A stretch of 46,709 nt of DNA from Lachnospiraceae bacterium (GCA_900770325.1 CAAGKE010000112.1:1-46709); one strand, 5' to 3'. Counted from the first letter of the stretch, positions 8,731-15,752 are shown. The notes: a model not told the origin generated them from the letters alone. Made by a program: numbers and translations.

Positions 8731-8919
8731 ATGGATATTGAAGGAATGAGTAAGTATAGCGGGAAGAAAATTGAAGATCTTGATGGAATATGCGGAGTAA
8801 CCGGGAGAAAGACAAGAGATCTTAATTGTTGCCCCTTTATAGCCATGGGAGCATATTATTGCTTCGGAAAAGACTGTGAGTATTTTGAATATGCGAACAA
8901 GAATAATATATCTGGTTAA
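8731..8919 (+). CDS. Small cysteine-containing hypothetical protein
   Basis: This 62-residue protein starts MDIEGMSKYSGKK. The ATG at 8731 has an AGAGGA site, so it is preferred over an in-frame upstream start inside the previous gene. Cysteines occur as CGVTG, CC and CFGKDC. No family is recognised. Confidence 0.55.
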   Translation: MDIEGMSKYSGKKIEDLDGICGVTGRKTRDLNCCPFIAMGAYYCFGKDCEYFEYANKNNISG

Positions 8920-8932
8920 GGAAAATGTAATC

Positions 8933-9028
8933 ATGGATATGATAACTTCTACTACCGCAAAGGTAAAAATAATGGGTGTGAAAAATGCAGTTAATTCCGG
9001 TGTGATTCATTTAATGAAAAATAGGTGA
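8933..9028 (+). CDS. Possible micro-ORF (31 aa)
   Basis: This 31-codon reading frame starts ATG GAT ATG ATA and is preceded by AAGGAAAATG. It ends 3 bp before the next, better supported gene. Nothing else supports it, and it may be chance. Confidence 0.25.
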   Translation: MDMITSTTAKVKIMGVKNAVNSGVIHLMKNR

Positions 9029-9031
9029 CTT

Positions 9032-9199
9032 ATGATACAGTGTAATAAAAATTGTAATAAGTGCAAACAGTTAAATGTTAGAACTGACGATAAGGGATAT
9101 CCATATCGATATGATTGCATGAAGTATGGAGACTCTGTATTTGAAACTGATTTTGAGAGTACGAAAGAGTTTAAAACAGAAGAAGATTTCAATCAATAA
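9032..9199 (+). CDS. Small Cys-rich protein
   Basis: This 55-residue protein starts MIQCNKNCNKCKQLN, with a CxxxCxxC group at the N-terminus and a fourth Cys near residue 29 (YDCMKYGD). The spacing suggests a small metal-binding fold. The ribosome site is weak (TAGGTGACTT). The length and composition are typical of phage accessory proteins. No function is known. Confidence 0.55.
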   Translation: MIQCNKNCNKCKQLNVRTDDKGYPYRYDCMKYGDSVFETDFESTKEFKTEEDFNQ

Positions 9200-9261
9200 T
9201 TCAGTTTGTAGTGAGGTAACATATGATGATATGAATGATTGAGGTTTATCAGGGAGGGAGT

Positions 9262-9450
9262 ATGGATAGAATCAAGAAAATGATTTTAAGCGGGATTGAA
9301 AAAGGCGGCATTAAAGACGTGGCAGATTGTGTGGCGGCAATCACTGGATGGTACGGACAGTCGGAAGATAAAACTGTTCCGATCGAATTGCTCGAATGGG
9401 TTTTAGAGCTTGCCGCAAGTGGAAAAATTGAGATAACGAGAAGAAACTAA
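9262..9450 (+). CDS. Small hypothetical protein
   Basis: This 62-residue protein starts MDRIKKMILSGIEKGG and is mostly predicted helix. The ATG at 9262 follows GGGAGGGAGT closely; an in-frame ATG at 9235 has no ribosome site. The gene is followed by the first copy of the AAATTGAGGTTTA linker. The function is unknown. Confidence 0.55.
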   Translation: MDRIKKMILSGIEKGGIKDVADCVAAITGWYGQSEDKTVPIELLEWVLELAASGKIEITRRN

Positions 9451-9471
9451 AATACATCTAAAATGGAACTT

Positions 9472-9484
9472 AAATTGAGGTTTA
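9472..9484 (+). repeat. Linker repeat AAATTGAGGTTTA, copy 1
   Basis: This is the first of eight AAAYTGARRTTT-type copies found in the gaps between consecutive small genes from 9.45 to 11.12 kb. This copy is identical over 13 bp to the one at 10556. Confidence 0.6.
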
Positions 9485-9533
9485 GGCGATTTGGATAAAT
9501 TTTTAAACGCATGGACACAGGGAGGTAACGAAA

Positions 9534-9836
9534 GTGTTTATTAAGGGCTATGGAGGGTCACTATTTAATATGGCCCAAATTGCATCCATTTTTTATGGGA
9601 CGCAGACGGGAAGTATCAGAGCAGATATGGCAAACGGTAGAAATGCCACGATTTCTGAACGCATGACAGAAGAAGAAGGGAGAATCTGCCTGGAACTTAT
9701 CTCTGGTGATATCGAGAGAGGGAAAGAGCTTATCATCTGCCCTAGCCCAGAGAAGATCAGGGCGGCAATTGCTAACGGGGAAAACCGGTGGCACCACGCA
9801 ACAGGAAAGAAAACAAAAGGGCACGGAGGTTCGTGA
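9534..9836 (+). CDS. Hypothetical protein (100 aa)
   Basis: It starts at GTG with an excellent GGAGGT site 8 bp upstream. The product has a helical central section (MTEEEGRICLELISGDIERG) and a basic tail. It overlaps the following gene by one base (TGATG). The family is not recognised. Confidence 0.6.
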   Translation: MFIKGYGGSLFNMAQIASIFYGTQTGSIRADMANGRNATISERMTEEEGRICLELISGDIERGKELIICPSPEKIRAAIANGENRWHHATGKKTKGHGGS

Positions 9837-10105
9837 TGGAAATTGGATATTGCATTGACTGCAAAGAATTGAACTATGCAAGTACGAGCCGAAATGGGGT
9901 ATTTGAACGGGCCAATATGAGCAACAACCATATCGGACACAGACAGATTGTATTCAGCAAACCAAATCATTACACGCCTCCGATCTGCAACGTACTCACA
10001 AAAATTCAGGCAGGAGCAAGGATTAGCAACAATGAAATAGTTCTGTTCAAACTGGCGATTGATATGGGCGATCTAGAAGAAGAATTTTCTGAGGTAATAG
10101 ATTGA
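9836..10105 (+). CDS. Hypothetical protein (89 aa)
   Basis: The ATG at 9836 overlaps the previous stop and has GGAGGT upstream, so it is preferred over an in-frame ATG at 9788. The N-terminus has CIDCKE. The rest contains a proline/asparagine-rich middle and an acidic end. The function is unknown. Confidence 0.55.
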   Translation: MEIGYCIDCKELNYASTSRNGVFERANMSNNHIGHRQIVFSKPNHYTPPICNVLTKIQAGARISNNEIVLFKLAIDMGDLEEEFSEVID

Positions 10106-10191
10106 GATTTGAGTTGATGTTTAAGATTCAAATTGAGTTTTATCGCTTGAATTAAAGTTGAGTTAAAGTTGATGAGTTAAATTGAGATTGG
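10099..10191 (+). repeat. Cluster of three linker repeats
   Basis: Three diverged copies lie at 10099-10111, 10130-10142 (AAATTGAGTTTTA) and 10179-10190. Between them is a TTAAAGTTGA-rich stretch repeated twice (about 10152-10171). They fill the gap between two small genes. Confidence 0.5.
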
Positions 10192-10202
10192 AGAGTGACA
10201 AA

Positions 10203-10562
10203 ATGAGAGCAACGTGCGAAATTATTGCAGACCTTAAAGATGGGAAAGAGGTTCCGTATGAGGAACTTAAAATGGCCTGCCTGGTACAGTCAAGTATTAT
10301 TTTTTTCTACCAGAGGGACACAGCGAATCTGATAAAAGGCGGTATTGGAGCAGATCTTGTGAAGCAGATGAATTATAAAGATGATAAAACATCATCAAAA
10401 GAGTTAGGGTATCCGTCGTGGTATTGGAACGCGATTCACAAAGATCCGATAGAATATCTTGGCCCGAATTGGATTCCCGGAACGCCGGAATGGGAAAGAA
10501 TGCATTCGGCCAACATGAAGATACTTGATAATGTTATGAAAATTCATGATTCACAAAATTGA
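10203..10562 (+). CDS. Hypothetical protein (119 aa)
   Basis: It starts MRATCEIIADLKDGKEVPYEELKMA. The ATG at 10203 has GGAGAG upstream; the longer frame from 10182 would begin inside the linker repeat. The N-terminal part looks helical. The C-terminal half is W/P-rich (YPSWYWNAIHKDPIEYLGPNW). Its stop codon lies inside the next linker repeat. No family is recognised. Confidence 0.6.
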   Translation: MRATCEIIADLKDGKEVPYEELKMACLVQSSIIFFYQRDTANLIKGGIGADLVKQMNYKDDKTSSKELGYPSWYWNAIHKDPIEYLGPNWIPGTPEWERMHSANMKILDNVMKIHDSQN

Positions 10563-10568
10563 GGTTTA
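10556..10568 (+). repeat. Linker repeat AAATTGAGGTTTA, copy identical to 9472
   Basis: An exact 13-bp copy. The TGA stop of the preceding gene is part of the repeat. Confidence 0.6.
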
Positions 10569-10580
10569 GTGGAGGACGAC

Positions 10581-10862
10581 ATGTGGCAAGAACTGGAAGA
10601 TGAATTTGGACTGTTTCTGGATGATATGAAACGGAATGAGACCCTTTGTAGATATATTGATGAGGATGAATATGAAGATGATTATTCTCACAATGAGATT
10701 GGAGAATGTCAGGATAGATTCATCCATAGAGTTAAAAAATGGCTTCATGAAAACAAACCAGGACAGTATATTGTGACAAGTGGCTGGTGTGTTTTTGTTA
10801 TGACCATTGATGAAGCTCGTAAAAGGAATTTGATTAATTGGGAAAGCATAGTTGTGAGCTAA
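10581..10862 (+). CDS. Acidic hypothetical protein (93 aa)
   Basis: It starts MWQELEDEFGLFLDDMKRNE at ATG 10581 with GGAGG upstream. It is strongly acidic (DEDEYEDDYSH) in the first half; the second half is mixed helix and strand. Acidic small early proteins sometimes mimic DNA or inhibit host proteins, but nothing specific supports that here. Confidence 0.6.
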   Translation: MWQELEDEFGLFLDDMKRNETLCRYIDEDEYEDDYSHNEIGECQDRFIHRVKKWLHENKPGQYIVTSGWCVFVMTIDEARKRNLINWESIVVS

Positions 10863-10873
10863 ACTGAAATTTT
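10861..10873 (+). repeat. Linker repeat variant AAACTGAAATTTT
   Basis: A diverged copy immediately after the stop of the acidic protein gene. Confidence 0.45.
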
Positions 10874-10900
10874 AAAGGTGTTCCTTGAAAGGAGTATAAC

Positions 10901-11053
10901 ATGGCAATTAGTAAAAGAGATATTGCAATATTAGATTTTATGGCTAAACAAGATAGAGGACTTCTTACCGAGGAAGATTGGAAAGAAATGGAAGAATTAC
11001 AGAAAGATAATGAGAATTGGCAAACATTTAAAGAAGTAATGAAAGATGCGTAA
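10901..11053 (+). CDS. Small helical protein (50 aa)
   Basis: It starts MAISKRDIAILDFMAKQD and contains LLTEEDWKEMEELQKD. The ATG has AAAGGAG at good spacing. It is probably all-helical. The function is unknown. Confidence 0.55.
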   Translation: MAISKRDIAILDFMAKQDRGLLTEEDWKEMEELQKDNENWQTFKEVMKDA

Positions 11054-11083
11054 GAGAAACATTCTATTTAAAAACAAAAGGAA

Positions 11084-11122
11084 AAATTGAGATTTGAGGT
11101 TAATCAACAAAACTGAAATTTA
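11084..11122 (+). repeat. Two linker repeats
   Basis: The copies are AAATTGAGATTTG (11084-11096) and AAACTGAAATTTA (11110-11122). They lie after the 50-aa gene and before the hairpin at 11126. Confidence 0.5.
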
Positions 11123-11125
11123 GGA

Positions 11126-11153
11126 GAGTAGAGGAGCCTAAGCCCCTCTACTC
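11126..11153. other. Perfect 9-bp hairpin without U tract
   Basis: GAGTAGAGG (11126-11134) pairs with CCTCTACTC (11145-11153); an inner GC/GC pair leaves a four-base loop. No T run follows, so it is not a standard terminator. It sits in the 160-bp gap between two small genes and may be a processing or RNA-stability element. Confidence 0.45.
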
Positions 11154-11213
11154 CCTACCAGGACCGTCGCGGCGCTCTTTGGATGGTTCCGGCAGCGAAT
11201 GAGGATGTGCGAT

Positions 11214-11378
11214 ATGAGAAAATCAGTATTTAAGGTTGGACAAAGATATACTTATCCATCGAAAGAACTTTGCATTAAAGTGTCTAAAAAAGCAAAAGAA
11301 GAGGGTTTTCAAGTCAGATACGGGATAAGCGATTTCGGTTCATATTATTTTGAAATTATAGACCCGTTTGAAGAGTAA
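11214..11378 (+). CDS. Small hypothetical protein (54 aa)
   Basis: It starts MRKSVFKVGQRYTYPSKELC and ends FGSYYFEIIDPFEE. ATG 11214 has GAGGATG at good spacing; an in-frame ATG at 11205 is too close to that site. It is likely a small alpha/beta fold. The function is unknown. Confidence 0.5.
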   Translation: MRKSVFKVGQRYTYPSKELCIKVSKKAKEEGFQVRYGISDFGSYYFEIIDPFEE

Positions 11379-11448
11379 AGGACGGAGCAATATGGAAATG
11401 CCGTTAATGGTAGCGGTCGGTATCAGGATTACGGTCAAACATGGTGAT

Positions 11449-11477
11449 CACCTCCGGTTGTAGTATGGCCGGAGGTG
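11449..11477 (+). promoter_or_regulatory. Hairpin pairing SD-like and anti-SD-like arms
   Basis: CACCTCCGG (11449-11457) pairs perfectly with CCGGAGGTG (11469-11477) across an 11-base loop. The right arm resembles a ribosome site, and the left arm resembles anti-Shine-Dalgarno sequence. It lies 25 bp upstream of a micro-ORF. Confidence 0.45.
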
Positions 11478-11502
11478 CGTAAAAGTATGAGGAGGCATTT
11501 AA

Positions 11503-11577
11503 GTGGCACAGGCGGGTGTTATTGTAGCTGCCAGCGTAGGGCTGGTGGCGGTATTGATCAGATGGATGCTAAAGTGA
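11503..11577 (+). CDS. 24-residue transmembrane microprotein
   Basis: It starts at GTG with a strong GAGGAGG site at correct spacing and reads VAQAGVIVAASVGLVAVLIR followed by WMLK. It is almost entirely a single transmembrane helix with a basic end. It ends 16 bp before the coiled-coil protein gene. The ribosome site is the main evidence; very short membrane peptides of this kind occur in phage early regions. Confidence 0.45.
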   Translation: MAQAGVIVAASVGLVAVLIRWMLK

Positions 11578-11593
11578 GGAGGAAAGCAGAGAT

Positions 11594-12304
11594 ATGAGTT
11601 ATGATGATTTTTATGAACCGAGTGAGTTTGATGAAAAGGTTGAAGAATTTAAGGATTATCTCCGTAAATCGGTAAAGGAAGAAACCCAAGAACTGATTGA
11701 AAAATTGCAAAAGGAGAATAATGAGCTTCGCGGGGTTAGAGATAACTGGAATAAAGTAAAGCGAGGATATGAAGAAAAACAACGGGAGTTGCAAAGAGAA
11801 ATAGAAGCCTGCAAAGCCAATGCTGCACGTATGAGACTGGATGAGCTGTTTGAGGCAACTGGAATGAATGTAATTCTTTGGATGCCGAGAATTAAAGCTG
11901 TTTGTAAACCCAAATGCGGCAAGTGCGATAAGGCCAGGCTTATTCATTTTAAATCTCCGTCAGGGAAAGACTGTACAGAAAACTGCCAATGCGCAAAAAT
12001 ATTTTATAAATATAGTCCTAAACCGTATTATCTCAGCGAATTTAGAATTAATCATCAAACTGGAAAGGGTGAACTTCCGCTTTTGATGTGGTTCAAAAAA
12101 TACAGTGATTATAGCAGTGATTATGACGGATATACATACGATAGTAGCAATTTGTGCAAATTTGTTTATGGCGGTGAAAATTTTGAAGCATTATCTGAAA
12201 AAAAAGGTGATATCTATTTCCGGGAAGAAGAGAAGTGCCGAGAATATTGCGAGTATTTGAATAAAATGAATGGTATCACGGATGATATGACGGAAAAAGA
12301 TTGA
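11594..12304 (+). CDS. Coiled-coil and Cys-cluster protein (236 aa)
   Basis: Residues 1-85 form a charged helix with heptad character (EETQELIEKLQKENNELRGVR), probably a coiled coil. Residues 105-135 carry cysteines CKPKCGKCDKA and CTENCQCA, consistent with a zinc site. The C-terminal half is Tyr/Ser rich (YSDYSSDYDGYTYDSS). The start has GGAGGAAAGC. No family is recognised. The layout suggests an oligomeric nucleic-acid-binding or scaffold protein, as inference. Confidence 0.65.
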   Translation: MSYDDFYEPSEFDEKVEEFKDYLRKSVKEETQELIEKLQKENNELRGVRDNWNKVKRGYEEKQRELQREIEACKANAARMRLDELFEATGMNVILWMPRIKAVCKPKCGKCDKARLIHFKSPSGKDCTENCQCAKIFYKYSPKPYYLSEFRINHQTGKGELPLLMWFKKYSDYSSDYDGYTYDSSNLCKFVYGGENFEALSEKKGDIYFREEEKCREYCEYLNKMNGITDDMTEKD

Positions 12305-12387
12305 TAAAAATCCGGTTGACGAATATCTGCCGAAGGCTTTATACGGCTGCATGCTGGTGTGACCGATATTCAGTAACACTGATCTGA
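12301..12387 (+). CDS. Possible micro-ORF (28 aa)
   Basis: This TTG-started frame overlaps the previous stop and reads MIKIRLTNICRRLYTAACWC then DRYSVTLI. There is only a weak upstream purine run (GACGGAAAAAGA). The basic, cysteine-containing product may be chance. Confidence 0.2.
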   Translation: MIKIRLTNICRRLYTAACWCDRYSVTLI

Positions 12388-12452
12388 ATCCGGGCAAACC
12401 GTGAGGAAAATGTCATCAGAAACTAGATCGGATGATTTTGAGGAGGGATTAG

Positions 12453-12761
12453 ATGAAAGAGAAAATCGAGGCTCTGGTCAATCAGTCGTTGGAAAATGAC
12501 AAGGTAAGACCACCGAGAAGTAATTTTGAATCATGCGCCTTTGCATTTTGTGAATTTGAAAAAGTCGAGGGAAAGCATGAGGAAGTGCGATCGGCCATAA
12601 AGAACGCATGGAAGTCAACGACATCCGGAGCCAAAAAGGATACAATCGAAATCAGATTCAGAACCATTTACAAGGTATCCTTGGAATTGGCAGTGAAGGC
12701 AGTGGAGCTGGCAATCATGGCGCAGCGCATTCTACAGACTGTGAAGGAGGAACGGAAGTGA
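12453..12761 (+). CDS. Hypothetical helical protein (102 aa)
   Basis: It starts MKEKIEALVNQSLENDKVRP after GAGGAGGG. It contains helical stretches (HEEVRSAIKNAWK; VSLELAVKAVELAIMAQRIL). The stop overlaps the GTG of the DUF4417-like gene (GTGA), so the two are probably translationally coupled. The function is unknown. Confidence 0.65.
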   Translation: MKEKIEALVNQSLENDKVRPPRSNFESCAFAFCEFEKVEGKHEEVRSAIKNAWKSTTSGAKKDTIEIRFRTIYKVSLELAVKAVELAIMAQRILQTVKEERK

Positions 12762-13399
12762 GAGATACCATGAAAGAATATCTCATACAGGGCGCGGAAT
12801 TTGTGGGAGAATTTGGGATGCCCCAGTTAATCCCGGTACATATCGTAGAGGAACCGAAAAACCCGATTCCGTATGGCAGCGGTAAGTCGTGCAAGAATCC
12901 CAGGGAATCAATTCTTCATTTCTTTGTTGATGATGAAAAATTTACCGGGATATGGAGCGACCCTGATAAATACTTAGGCCTTCTTCAGATGTTCCAATAT
13001 GTCTGCACGCCGGATTTTTCCATGTATGCGGATATGCCAAGAGCTATGCAGATCTGGAATTGTTACCGGAATCGGGCGCTGGCCTATTATCTCCAGAAGA
13101 ATGGGGTAAACATCATACCTACTGCCGGCTGGAGTGATAGAGGAAGCTTTAAATGGTGTTTTGATGGGCTGCCCAGTGAGAGCGCCATAGCGGTAAGCAA
13201 TAACGGGTGTTTATCCGAAAAAGGGAGGCTTTATTTTGAATTGGGTATGCGCTTCCTAATTGCCACATTGAAGCCTGAGCGAATTATTCTGATCGGAAAG
13301 CCCATTGAGCAAGGAACTTTTGGGGACATTCCGATAGTTTGTCTGGACGGATTCAGCCAGCAGATGCGAAAAAGAATGGAGGCCCAAAATGGGAGGTAG
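12758..13399 (+). CDS. DUF4417-like protein
   Basis: This 213-residue protein contains PDFSMYADMPRAMQIWNCYR, then a segment ending GVNIIPTAGW, then KWCFDGLPSESAIAVSNNGC, and a late IILIGKP. This layout matches my memory of the phage/plasmid family DUF4417, whose function is unknown. The GTG start at 12758 has GGAGG upstream and overlaps the previous stop; an internal ATG at 12770 is the alternative. Confidence 0.7.
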   Translation: MRDTMKEYLIQGAEFVGEFGMPQLIPVHIVEEPKNPIPYGSGKSCKNPRESILHFFVDDEKFTGIWSDPDKYLGLLQMFQYVCTPDFSMYADMPRAMQIWNCYRNRALAYYLQKNGVNIIPTAGWSDRGSFKWCFDGLPSESAIAVSNNGCLSEKGRLYFELGMRFLIATLKPERIILIGKPIEQGTFGDIPIVCLDGFSQQMRKRMEAQNGR

Positions 13400-13544
13400 A
13401 AATGCATACGGAACCCGGAGAAAGAACCAAGGAGATAACCGGGAACGCAAGAGAATCAAGAACAAGAAAGTCCTGAATACCCGGAAGAAATTTGATGAAA
13501 CAAACGTTTTGAAAACTTCCACAAAACGAAAAGTTCAGCAATAG
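13389..13544 (+). CDS. Small basic protein (51 aa)
   Basis: It starts MGGRNAYGTRRKNQGDNRER and is very rich in Arg, Lys and Asn throughout. The ATG overlaps the preceding gene by 11 bp and has GGAGG upstream. It is probably disordered and RNA- or DNA-binding by composition. It is the last gene before the large terminator. Confidence 0.55.
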   Translation: MGGRNAYGTRRKNQGDNRERKRIKNKKVLNTRKKFDETNVLKTSTKRKVQQ

Positions 13545-13570
13545 AAACCTATTGTGAATTTATGACTATT

Positions 13571-13634
13571 AAAATCCGCGAGAGCTCTTTTTCCATTTCC
13601 GGAAAATTTTTTTGAGAGTTCTGGCGGATTTTTT
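13571..13634 (+). terminator. Long-stem rho-independent terminator
   Basis: AAAATCCGC (13571-13579) pairs with GCGGATTTT (13624-13632). After a single mismatch, AGAGCTCT pairs with AGAGTTCT (one G-U). A short inner TTTTCC/GGAAAA hairpin lies in the loop, and a T tract follows. It closes the early operon. Confidence 0.8.
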
Positions 13635-13947
13635 GCCATTTTTATAATTAACTGAAAATACACTTAATTATCATACAATTATGAATAGATCACCAAAAGC
13701 CAGGATGACCCCAGAGGCTGATGGATGGTCATATGGCAAGGGCGGGGCAGGGATGCACAGAACACCCTGCGGAACGCACCAGAAGCCATACAAAGTCGCT
13801 TTAATGCCTCCGGTAGAAAATCCCTAGTATATCCAAAATATACGCCTTTATGGGGGTTTTGTCAATGCAAAAACTCTGTGCCTGCAATGCGGTTACGCAT
13901 CAGCAGACACAAAGATTTTTTAATACCATACATATTATCAAAACAAG
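13635..13947. other. Gene-poor interval with two small hairpins
   Basis: No convincing gene lies here. A 48-codon frame from ATG 13681 lacks a ribosome site. Two perfect hairpins sit back to back: ATGACC/GGTCAT (13705-13732) and GCAGGG/CCCTGC (13747-13770). The stretch may be transcribed as a structured RNA, but it has no clear promoter. Confidence 0.4.
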
Positions 13948-13983
13948 AAAAGGCCGGCGATGTTATTCCCGGTCGGCCTTTTT
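13948..13983. terminator. Bidirectional terminator
   Basis: AAAAGGCCG (13948-13956) pairs with CGGCCTTTT (13974-13982), and there are T runs on both strands. It lies just past the stop of the leftward gene at 14008 and can also stop rightward read-through. Confidence 0.8.
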
Positions 13984-14007
13984 GATTAGATTACTGCTCA
14001 AGCGATT

Positions 14008-14304
14008 TTATTGCCAGAAGTCAGGGATGTATACTTTGACTGACTCTGATCCCGATACGCTTTTTACAATACCTTCGTATACTTCGATGTTTTCCACTTC
14101 TGGGTCAACGCCTTCGGCTCCGCCATCAATAATCGCATCGTATACATGTTCTGCCTCGTCCTTGATGTCTCTGAGGCTCTGCATACCCATGTAGTGCAAA
14201 TCATAACTATCAAGATCACGGGTCGCATCAATTACGGTGGTGCCGTAATCGGCACCCACAACAACATACTCTCTATCGGTTAATTCTGATAACAACTTAA
14301 ACAT
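14008..14304 (-). CDS. Leftward hypothetical protein (98 aa)
   Basis: This acidic 98-residue protein starts MFKLLSELTDREYVVVGADY. On the minus strand it has an AAAGGAG site and a good promoter (14377-14405), and its transcript ends at the bidirectional terminator. It has an independent transcription unit and opposite orientation to its neighbours, a typical accessory (moron) arrangement. No family is recognised. Confidence 0.65.
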   Translation of the reverse strand: MFKLLSELTDREYVVVGADYGTTVIDATRDLDSYDLHYMGMQSLRDIKDEAEHVYDAIIDGGAEGVDPEVENIEVYEGIVKSVSGSESVKVYIPDFWQ

Positions 14305-14356
14305 ATTTTCTCCTTTCTCTGGCGATAAGATTGCGATCTAACACTGGCTAAACAGA

Positions 14357-14384
14357 TCGCCAAGTTATTTGCGAATATTATACT
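14357..14384 (+). promoter_or_regulatory. Possible rightward promoter for the structured RNA
   Basis: TCGCCA, a 16-bp spacer and TATACT would start RNA near 14391, exactly at the first hairpin of the gene-free block. The -35 is weak. The position relative to the RNA candidate is the main argument. Confidence 0.35.
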
Positions 14385-14405
14385 ATTTATCCCGGAAAAC
14401 AACAA
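14377..14405 (-). promoter_or_regulatory. Leftward sigma-70-type promoter
   Basis: On the minus strand TTGTTG is followed by a 17-bp spacer and a perfect TATAAT. It would start transcription near 14370, upstream of the 98-aa gene. The -10 overlaps a rightward TATACT (14379-14384), so the two directions share one promoter core. Confidence 0.65.
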
Positions 14406-14975
14406 GACATTTTCCGGAGGCCCGCGTGTGTGTTGCCTCATGGGGCCTTACCTCCTCTATACATGATTTTTTGCATAACACAAGCCGCCACCCGTCTGCG
14501 CCCCGTCTCGCAGCTTATAGGACAGTGCTTGTATTATGCAGGATGCTATCGCGCAACCATTAAGCGCCGGATCACGTCACCGGGGCGGGGATGGGTTAAT
14601 GAGTTGCCGGCTTGCATTGGGGCGTAGACGGGTACAGATACCCTTTGCAAGTGCTTTGTTTTGCCGTTTTAACCGGTTGGCTTCCGGTGCACTGTCATTG
14701 TTTTGTGTCCGCGCTTGACACGATGCTAGGACGGTTTTATACGCCGCTTTCCTGGTCTCGTGCGGCTGTCTGGATGGTTACAGCACCAGATTAGCCTGGG
14801 AATCTATAGCCGGCTTCCCGGCGTCCTTTCCCTCACCGCGATTATTTACCGCGTGCGGCGCTCGGAGCGTCGATAATGACGCTTGACTAGCTCATATCAT
14901 CCCTGTAAGACAGGGGAATTCCGCTTTGCCTTCTGACGGTCGCCGGACTGGATACCGGAAAGCGGTATTTTGTTT
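14391..14975 (+). ncRNA. Large structured RNA candidate (ROOL/GOLLD-like)
   Basis: About 580 bp lack any credible gene but are unusually foldable and GC-richer than the flanks. Local hairpins: CCGGAAAA/TTTTCCGG (14392-14417), CTTGCA/TGCAAG enclosing GGGTA/TACCC (14611-14651), AGTGC..ACCGG/CCGGT..GCACT (14650-14693), GTGTC/GACAC (14705-14721), CTAGGA/TCCTGG (14726-14755), GGGAA/TTCCC with GCC/GGC (14794-14822) and CCCTGT/ACAGGG (14901-14915). Two long-range helices cross: 14473-14485 with 14527-14539, and 14491-14504 with 14619-14632. G-U pairs in three stems fit the plus strand, and a terminator ends the block. The size and phage setting fit ROOL or GOLLD RNAs; the class is inferred. Confidence 0.55.
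14921..14975 (+). terminator. Terminator of the structured RNA
   Basis: CCGCTTT (14921-14927) pairs with AAAGCGG (14959-14965), with CCGG/CCGG inside. It is followed by TATTTTGTTTT. Confidence 0.6.
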
Positions 14976-15017
14976 TAATATTCGAAAAAAAGCTGCTCTT
15001 TTACTGTTTATTTCTGT

Positions 15018-15051
15018 TTTTAATAAAAGCAATCCGGGGAAATGCGCCCGG
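15018..15051 (-). terminator. Leftward terminator
   Basis: Read on the minus strand, CCGGG and CCCGG form a stem around an 8-base loop, followed by ATTGCTTTTATT. It lies 20 bp after the stop of the leftward gene at 15071. Confidence 0.5.
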
Positions 15052-15070
15052 TTCGTTCCATACCAAATAT

Positions 15071-15661
15071 TTAGTAGTACCAACTTTCGTACAATGTTTC
15101 ACCGCCGTACTTGTAAGCGTTGCAAAAACTAGATACCTCAAATTGTGGGTTGTTCCTGCTATCTTGGTGATAGCTCTTTAACCGCTTTAAGTCTCCGTTT
15201 TCTTGGTCTTTAATAAAAACAGAATATTCTTTTGACGGTAGTATTTCATTTGATAATTTATAGGTTCTATCTGCCGACATTCCGCAAGTCGCATCTTCAT
15301 TTATTATTTGGGGGTAAACTTCGCGGACTCTTACGGATTTTTTGCCAACCAAGGCAATAACCTGGAAAAATGTTGTATTTGTCTGCTCGTATCCCCATGA
15401 AGAACAAAACAGATCTCCAACTTTTACATTAAAATCAAATTCCTGTGCTTTCTTGGGCTTTGATTTCGGTTCTGCCATTTCTCCATTCAATGCCTTTTCG
15501 ATTTCCTCACGTTCTGCGAACCCGTACCAAACAGATTTTTTAGGGTTCCATCTGAACTTGAAACCTTTCAAAATATTTCTAATTTCTTCACTTGGTTTGT
15601 CTGTGAAACTGATTTCTAACGAGTTGAATCTCTCATTGATTGTGATTAGATAACCACCCAT
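15071..15661 (-). CDS. Leftward phage protein with GFRW-type N-domain
   Basis: This protein of about 196 residues starts MGGYLITINERFNSLEISF. The first 55 residues (ISFTDKPSEEIRNILKGFKF, then RWNPKKSVWYGF) follow a pattern seen at the N-terminus of many mobile-element proteins. The C-terminal domain has VGDLFCSSWGYEQTNTTFFQ and KKSVRVREV, a combination I have seen in phage proteins of unknown function. ATG 15661 has AAAGGTGA upstream; the frame stays open further upstream but overlaps the preceding gene. It is co-transcribed with the 65-aa gene. Confidence 0.65.
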   Translation of the reverse strand: MGGYLITINERFNSLEISFTDKPSEEIRNILKGFKFRWNPKKSVWYGFAEREEIEKALNGEMAEPKSKPKKAQEFDFNVKVGDLFCSSWGYEQTNTTFFQVIALVGKKSVRVREVYPQIINEDATCGMSADRTYKLSNEILPSKEYSVFIKDQENGDLKRLKSYHQDSRNNPQFEVSSFCNAYKYGGETLYESWYY

Positions 15662-15752
15662 ACAATCACCTTTAACCTTTCTTTTGTCTTTCCTTCTGGG
15701 AAATTCCGGCGGTTGCTTTGACGCTACGGCTGTACCGCCGCCGGCAGGGGAA

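Noticed and set aside
13681..13827. 48-codon frame starting MNRSPKARMTPEADGW
   Set aside because: There is no ribosome site upstream, and the sequence is better explained by two hairpins; coding cannot be supported.
14715..14743. TTGACA-17-TATACG, a near-consensus promoter on the plus strand
   Set aside because: TTGACA is the 3' arm of a GTGTC/GACAC stem, and the box lies in the middle of the RNA candidate. It may be coincidence, although an internal promoter for a ~225-nt RNA cannot be excluded.
14369..14794. Several 60-65 codon plus-strand frames in the structured block
   Set aside because: They overlap one another, lack ribosome sites, have cysteine/serine-rich random composition, and follow stem-forming sequence.
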